Assembly (NCBI RefSeq): GCF_000244755.1
Contig: NZ_AHOO02000005.1
Span: forward strand, 1,178,001 to 1,242,000
Source of the DNA: Leptospira licerasiae serovar Varillal str. VAR 010
Lineage (GTDB): Bacteria; Spirochaetota; Leptospiria; Leptospirales; Leptospiraceae
DNA: 64,000 nt
Direction: 5' to 3'
The notes under the pieces are model-generated. The model worked only from the letters and a program-made list of their open reading frames with translations. It was not told where the DNA came from and searched no databases. Every line of letters starts with the position of its first letter. Within the stretch, counting starts at the first letter, position 1. This document shows positions 58,959 to 64,000 of the stretch, one piece after another. The position numbers and the translations under genes are program-made.

Positions 58959-60839
58959 ATGAATCTACCATTTTTAAATCCAGGGATATTTGCGCATATC
59001 GATGCGGGTAAAACCACACTCTTAGAAAGGATCTTATTCGAGACCGGCAAAATTTCAGCGCCGGGAAGAATAGAGGAAGGTACCACCGAATCCGACTATC
59101 TTCCCGAGGAGATAGAAAGAGGGATCTCTATCCAATCTACGGTTGCAAGGATCCCATATCCCAATCCTGAAAAGCCTAGGGTCATTCTACAATTCGTGGA
59201 TAATCCTGGGCATTTGGATTTTCAATCCCAGGCAAATGCCTCTTTGCTTGTTTCCGATTTCGGCTTAGTTCTCATCGATTCCTTTGAAGGATTAAAGTCC
59301 CAAACCTTCCAGAATGTGGAAGCGTTAAGAAAGTCACAAAAACCAATATTATTTTTTCTAAATAAACTGGATCGTCCTGGTGCGGATATACTTTCCCCTC
59401 TAGTGGACTTGGAAGTTGCGTTAGGGAAAGAACCGGTCCTTCTATTCAAGGAAGACGGGTCCATTCCGGTGCTAAGTGGAGAAGGAAAGGAGTCTGAGTT
59501 TCTAGCGCTCATCGAATGGGATCATGGACTTTCGGAAGAATATCTCAAGGATCATAAACTTCTTCCTAAGCTTGCACTTAAAGGGTTGGTAAAAGGATTT
59601 TGGGAAGGCAAAATTTTCCCTGTGCTCGGGGGTTCCGCACTCCAAGGTCTCGGAGTAAAAGAACTACTTTCTTTTTTGGAGGTCCTCTCTCAGGGGAAGC
59701 CTGCGATAGCTTCTTCCCAAGAACAAATTGGAGTAGCTTTCAAAAGAGAGATCCATCCTGAACTAGGGAAACTTCTTCATTTTCAGGCATTGGCTCCAAT
59801 CAAAGTTGGGGACATCTTTATACATGGGCAAACAAGACATAAGATAGAGAACTTATACCAAATTTCCGCAAGAGACTATGAAGAAGTTTCTAAAGCGGGA
59901 TCCGGAGAACTGCTTGCAACGACTTCTCTTTTAGATTGGGTGCCTGGGGAGATACTTTCTAGACATAATGCAGAAGGTGAGGTCAAAACACTGCTCTCTC
60001 CCGTCAGAAAACAATTTCAGATCTTGATAGAACCTGAAAAAGAAGAAGATCGACAAGAGCTTTGGGAGCGCTTGCAAGATCTGGCTTGGCTGGACGAAGC
60101 GGTGAGTGTGGACATTCTTTCCGAGACCGGACAATTTCGTTTATCAGGTACCGGTGAATTACATCTAGAGATCTCTCTTTCTCGTTTAAAGGAGTCTTTT
60201 CGGAAAAGATTTCAAACAAGCGGAATCAAGGTTGCAAGATTTGCTCTATGGAAAAATTTGGTTCAAAAGGTCGCATTTCAGCATACCGCGTTCGATCAAA
60301 AGATCTCGAGCGGTCAGGTGCTCGCGTCCTTGGAAAGTTCTCACAACTTTTCCAAGGGAGTGCGGTTTAATGTTCAGCTAGCTGATCCAATCAAAGAGGC
60401 GATTTCATCCGCATTTACGGAAGTCACCGCCCGGGGAGTAGACGGAGAAGAAGTTCTCGGTCTACAGATGATCGTCGAGAGTTACGAGCCTCCAAGTGAG
60501 ACAAAGTCTTTCGATCTTTCTTCCCTGATCAAAGTAGCTGTCATCAAAGGTTTAAAGGACATAATTCCGGATCATTCGGATTTCATTGGTCCCCTTTCCG
60601 AGTTGGAGATTCTTACGCCGAATCAATATCTCGGAGATATATTGGCCAGTTTGGCTAAGAGGGACGCGAAGATTCGTAAGGTCACTGAGGTGACCGAAGG
60701 GCGCCATTTGATCCAGGCAAGCGCTTCTGCGCAAAACTTGCTTGGCTTTAGCGGTGTCCTTAGAAATATGGCACAGGGAAGGGGCGTCCTGTCTTTGGAC
60801 ACCCTTTTTGACTTTGATAACCATTCTGTATTGTTTTAA
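58959..60839 (+). CDS. EF-G/Tet(M)-like translational GTPase
   Basis: A 626-residue protein with GTPase motifs AHIDAGKTT (12-20), switch I ERGISI, G3 VDNPGHLDF (Asp81-His85) and G4 NKLDRPG. Domains II to V follow, ending with an EF-G domain V pattern (LTPNQYLGDILASLAKRDAK, NMAQGRGVLSLDTLF). G3 has Asn where EF-G normally has Thr (DTPGH). It is about 70 residues shorter than EF-G and close in size to Tet(M)-type ribosomal protection proteins. It sits in the fusA position next to tuf, but is too divergent to be assumed the housekeeping EF-G. Role unknown; ribosome rescue or protection are possibilities. Confidence 0.82.
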   Translation: MNLPFLNPGIFAHIDAGKTTLLERILFETGKISAPGRIEEGTTESDYLPEEIERGISIQSTVARIPYPNPEKPRVILQFVDNPGHLDFQSQANASLLVSDFGLVLIDSFEGLKSQTFQNVEALRKSQKPILFFLNKLDRPGADILSPLVDLEVALGKEPVLLFKEDGSIPVLSGEGKESEFLALIEWDHGLSEEYLKDHKLLPKLALKGLVKGFWEGKIFPVLGGSALQGLGVKELLSFLEVLSQGKPAIASSQEQIGVAFKREIHPELGKLLHFQALAPIKVGDIFIHGQTRHKIENLYQISARDYEEVSKAGSGELLATTSLLDWVPGEILSRHNAEGEVKTLLSPVRKQFQILIEPEKEEDRQELWERLQDLAWLDEAVSVDILSETGQFRLSGTGELHLEISLSRLKESFRKRFQTSGIKVARFALWKNLVQKVAFQHTAFDQKISSGQVLASLESSHNFSKGVRFNVQLADPIKEAISSAFTEVTARGVDGEEVLGLQMIVESYEPPSETKSFDLSSLIKVAVIKGLKDIIPDHSDFIGPLSELEILTPNQYLGDILASLAKRDAKIRKVTEVTEGRHLIQASASAQNLLGFSGVLRNMAQGRGVLSLDTLFDFDNHSVLF

Positions 60840-60841
60840 CA

Positions 60842-60865
60842 AACAAGTCTGAATTCAGATTTGTT
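60842..60865. promoter_or_regulatory. 24-bp near-perfect palindrome in the tuf leader
   Basis: AACAAGTCTG (60842-60851) pairs with CAGATTTGTT (60856-60865) with one G-T pair. The centre is TCTGAATTCAGA, a perfect 12-bp palindrome. It starts 2 bp after the EF-G-like stop and ends 25 bp before tuf; no T-run follows. Operator or mRNA processing hairpin are both possible. Confidence 0.5.
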
Positions 60866-60890
60866 AATAAAGTAAGGAGTTAAAAACGCT

Positions 60891-62096
<1,206 letters not shown>

Positions 62097-62106
62097 GAGA
62101 AAGGTA

Positions 62107-62415
62107 ATGGCTGGCCAAAAGATCAGAGTAAAGCTTAAAGCTTTCGATCATAAGTTGATCGACCAATCAACTTACGAGATCGTTGCGACTGCCAAAAGGA
62201 CCGGAGCTACTGTCTCCGGTCCGATTCCTCTTCCAACGAAGAAGGAAATATACACAGTCCTCCGTTCTCCACACGTAAATAAAAAATCAAGAGAGCAGTT
62301 TGAGATGAAAACTCACAAAAGGCTCATAGACATTCTGGACACCAACGAAGACACAGTTGAGGCTCTGATGAAGCTACAACTCCCTGCAGGTGTTTCAGTG
62401 GATATTAAATCCTAA
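62107..62415 (+). CDS. rpsJ: 30S ribosomal protein S10 (NusE)
   Basis: A 102-residue S10 with [38 protein letters not shown] and the [19 protein letters not shown] signature. S10 is in the 30S head and acts as NusE in antitermination with NusG. The usual first gene of the S10 operon, 10 bp after tuf. Confidence 0.98.
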   Translation: MAGQKIRVKLKAFDHKLIDQSTYEIVATAKRTGATVSGPIPLPTKKEIYTVLRSPHVNKKSREQFEMKTHKRLIDILDTNEDTVEALMKLQLPAGVSVDIKS

Positions 62416-62426
62416 GGGAAGAAGAA

Positions 62427-63047
62427 ATGGCAAAGGGATTAATCGGTAAAAAGATAGGGATGTCCCAAATCTTCGACGAGCAAGGAAACATTATTCCTGT
62501 AACCGTCTTAGAGGTAGGTCCCTGCGCAGTTTCCCAAGTCAAGTCCGTAGCTACGGACGGTTACGACGCGATTCAGTTAGCTTATCAGGATGATAAAGAA
62601 AAACACCTGACCAAATCAGAAGTTAAACATTTGGCAAAAGCTGGACTAACTCCTAAGAGAGTGTTGAAGGAATTCCGGAATTTCGGCGAAGAGCCGGCTG
62701 CCGGAGCTGAGTTAAAAGCACAAGACGTGTTTGCGGTTTCCGACACTGTGAAAGTTACAGGAACTAGCAAAGGTAAAGGTTTCCAAGGTGTTATCAAAAG
62801 ATACGGACACCATGGTGGACCAGGCGCTCACGGTTCTCGTTTTCATAGACACCCAGGATCCATGGGATCCAACACCACTCCGGGAAGAGTATTCAAAGGT
62901 CGTAAATTACCGGGCCGTATGGGCTTCGATACAAAGACAGTATTGAACCTAAAAGTGGTTCGTATTCACGAAGCAGAAAATTTGGTTTTTGTAAGCGGAT
63001 CAGTTCCGGGACCTGCAAACTCCATCATCACTATTGAGAAGATATAA
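62427..63047 (+). CDS. rplC: 50S ribosomal protein L3
   Basis: A 206-residue L3: [18 protein letters not shown] at the N-terminus, [19 protein letters not shown] in the central loop reaching the peptidyl transferase centre, and [23 protein letters not shown] lies upstream of the ATG. It follows rpsJ by 11 bp in the usual order. Confidence 0.98.
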   Translation: MAKGLIGKKIGMSQIFDEQGNIIPVTVLEVGPCAVSQVKSVATDGYDAIQLAYQDDKEKHLTKSEVKHLAKAGLTPKRVLKEFRNFGEEPAAGAELKAQDVFAVSDTVKVTGTSKGKGFQGVIKRYGHHGGPGAHGSRFHRHPGSMGSNTTPGRVFKGRKLPGRMGFDTKTVLNLKVVRIHEAENLVFVSGSVPGPANSIITIEKI

Positions 63048-63062
63048 AGACCGCGGTTAGTC

Positions 63063-63698
63063 ATGAAAGCACAGAAGTACTCAAAAGAAGGAAAACTGCT
63101 CTCGGAAATCGAACTTCCTGCAGCGTTGTTCGAATCCAGATACAGCAGTGGCGCGATTTACGACGCCATCAAAGCGGAGAATGCTAACCTTCGCTCCGGG
63201 AATCATCATACCAAGACCCGCTCGGAAGTTTCCGGGGGTGGTAAAAAGCCTTGGTCCCAAAAAGGAACCGGTAGAGCTCGTCAGGGTTCTATCCGTGCTC
63301 CTCAATGGGTGGGCGGTGGTACTGTTCACGGACCTCGCAAGAGAGATTATTCTTACAACGTTTCTCCGAAAGTGAAACGCAGAGCGGTTCTTTCCGTTTT
63401 GAATAAGAAAGCTCAAGACGCGGTCATTAAAGTAGTAGAAGATCTGGATCCGAAAGAATTTAGCACTAAAGCGTTCTCTACTTTATTCAATAATATCGGA
63501 TTAAAGAACACCGGAGTGATCGGATTCTTAGTAGGCGGAGAGAACGACTTCCTTAAAAAGTCAGTTCGCAATATTCCTACAGTAAAATACATCAACTCCA
63601 AACGTATTGCGGTGAGAGACATTCTATATAATAGAAATCTTGTAATTACCGAAGGCGCTTTGGGAGAAATCCTCAAGCATTACGGAGAAGGAAAATGA
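63063..63698 (+). CDS. rplD: 50S ribosomal protein L4
   Basis: A 211-residue L4 with the conserved extended loop [39 protein letters not shown]. In E. coli L4 autoregulates the S10 operon; no such leader is evident here because tuf and rpsJ precede it closely. The stop overlaps rplW by 4 bp. Confidence 0.98.
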   Translation: MKAQKYSKEGKLLSEIELPAALFESRYSSGAIYDAIKAENANLRSGNHHTKTRSEVSGGGKKPWSQKGTGRARQGSIRAPQWVGGGTVHGPRKRDYSYNVSPKVKRRAVLSVLNKKAQDAVIKVVEDLDPKEFSTKAFSTLFNNIGLKNTGVIGFLVGGENDFLKKSVRNIPTVKYINSKRIAVRDILYNRNLVITEGALGEILKHYGEGK

Positions 63699-64000
63699 AT
63701 CTGAATGAAGTGATCTTATCTCCGATCATCACTGAAAAGTCCCAAGACCTGGAGACTATCGGTGAAAAAGCCGGTAAAAGAACCGTAAAATACACTGTGG
63801 AAATCCATCCTAGAGCAAATAAAACTCTAGTGAAGGAAGCTTTTCGCAAAATTTACAACGTAGTACCTTCTTCCGTAAACATTCAAGTGTATCGCGGAAA
63901 AGTAAAAAGATTCCGTCATCTACCCGCTCCAAAAGCTCATTGGAAAAAAGCAATCGTGACTTTCCAAGACGGAGCGAGCATCGACTTCGGAAAGGAAGCA
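63695..64000 (+). CDS. rplW: 50S ribosomal protein L23 (5' part; runs off the window)
   Basis: The frame from ATG at 63695 gives [20 protein letters not shown] at the N-terminus, then [19 protein letters not shown] and [12 protein letters not shown], typical of L23, which binds trigger factor and SRP at the exit tunnel. It overlaps the rplD stop by 4 bp (ATGA). About 102 codons are visible with no stop, so only the last few residues are missing. Confidence 0.96.
   Translation, partial: MNLNEVILSPIITEKSQDLETIGEKAGKRTVKYTVEIHPRANKTLVKEAFRKIYNVVPSSVNIQVYRGKVKRFRHLPAPKAHWKKAIVTFQDGASIDFGKEA

Overview
The window is chromosomal DNA from a spirochaete, almost certainly Leptospira. Supporting signs are spirochaete-like lipoprotein signal peptides with relaxed lipoboxes (LVLNC, FISNC, FLTSC, FLESC, LLQNC), an RpoB rifampicin region with Asn where E. 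coli has Ser531, frequent TTG starts behind good ribosome binding sites, and many cyclase and 7TMR-DISM signalling proteins. No rRNA, CRISPR array, insertion sequence or prophage is visible.

Layout. (1) 0-6.7 kb: the 3' part of uvrB overlapping a rhomboid protease gene, cutA, a Cys-rich lipoprotein, a serine beta-lactamase-fold lipoprotein, a DJ-1/PfpI protein, a HAD hydrolase and an FMN reductase. (2) 6.8-17 kb, accessory: a single-chain restriction-modification enzyme divergent from a hendecad-repeat coiled-coil membrane protein, a second DJ-1-like protein, an XRE regulator, two small lipoproteins in overlapping genes, a sterol-desaturase-family enzyme, and a vapB-vapC-AraC operon with a probable leaderless promoter. 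(3) 17.0-29.2 kb: tRNA-Thr, tRNA-Trp, secE, nusG, rplK, rplA, rplJ, rplL, rpoB, rpoC, rpsL, rpsG, ending in a strong terminator. (4) 29.3-58.9 kb, a long mixed block: catalase-fold lipoprotein, nucleotide cyclase, a second sterol-desaturase paralogue, metallophosphoesterase, a GMC oxidoreductase/alpha-beta hydrolase/SDR operon, a signalling cluster (7TMR-DISM cyclase, 7TMR-DISM PP2C phosphatase, cyclic-nucleotide-binding K+ channel, histidine kinase), an Ada-like/AlkB alkylation repair operon, a fused OtsA-OtsB trehalose enzyme with a GH15 hydrolase, and two TetR-controlled loci with clear palindromic operators. (5) 58.96-64 kb: an EF-G/Tet(M)-like GTPase, tuf, rpsJ, rplC, rplD and the start of rplW.

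How it works together. The core of the window is the transcription/translation supercluster, but the str operon is split: rpsL-rpsG end in a terminator and about 30 kb of unrelated genes lie before the EF-G-like gene, tuf and the S10 genes. The block holds several self-contained units: cAMP-type signalling to a gated channel, a sterol- or alcohol-type oxidation pathway, DNA alkylation repair, and trehalose metabolism. The most unusual items are the helicase-less type ISP/IIG-like enzyme with its coiled-coil neighbour, the leaderless vapBC operon that also encodes a membrane AraC regulator, the alpha/beta hydrolase with Cys in the nucleophile position, and the aberrant EF-G-like protein next to tuf. 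Functions are inferred from sequence motifs read by eye; no database search was run.
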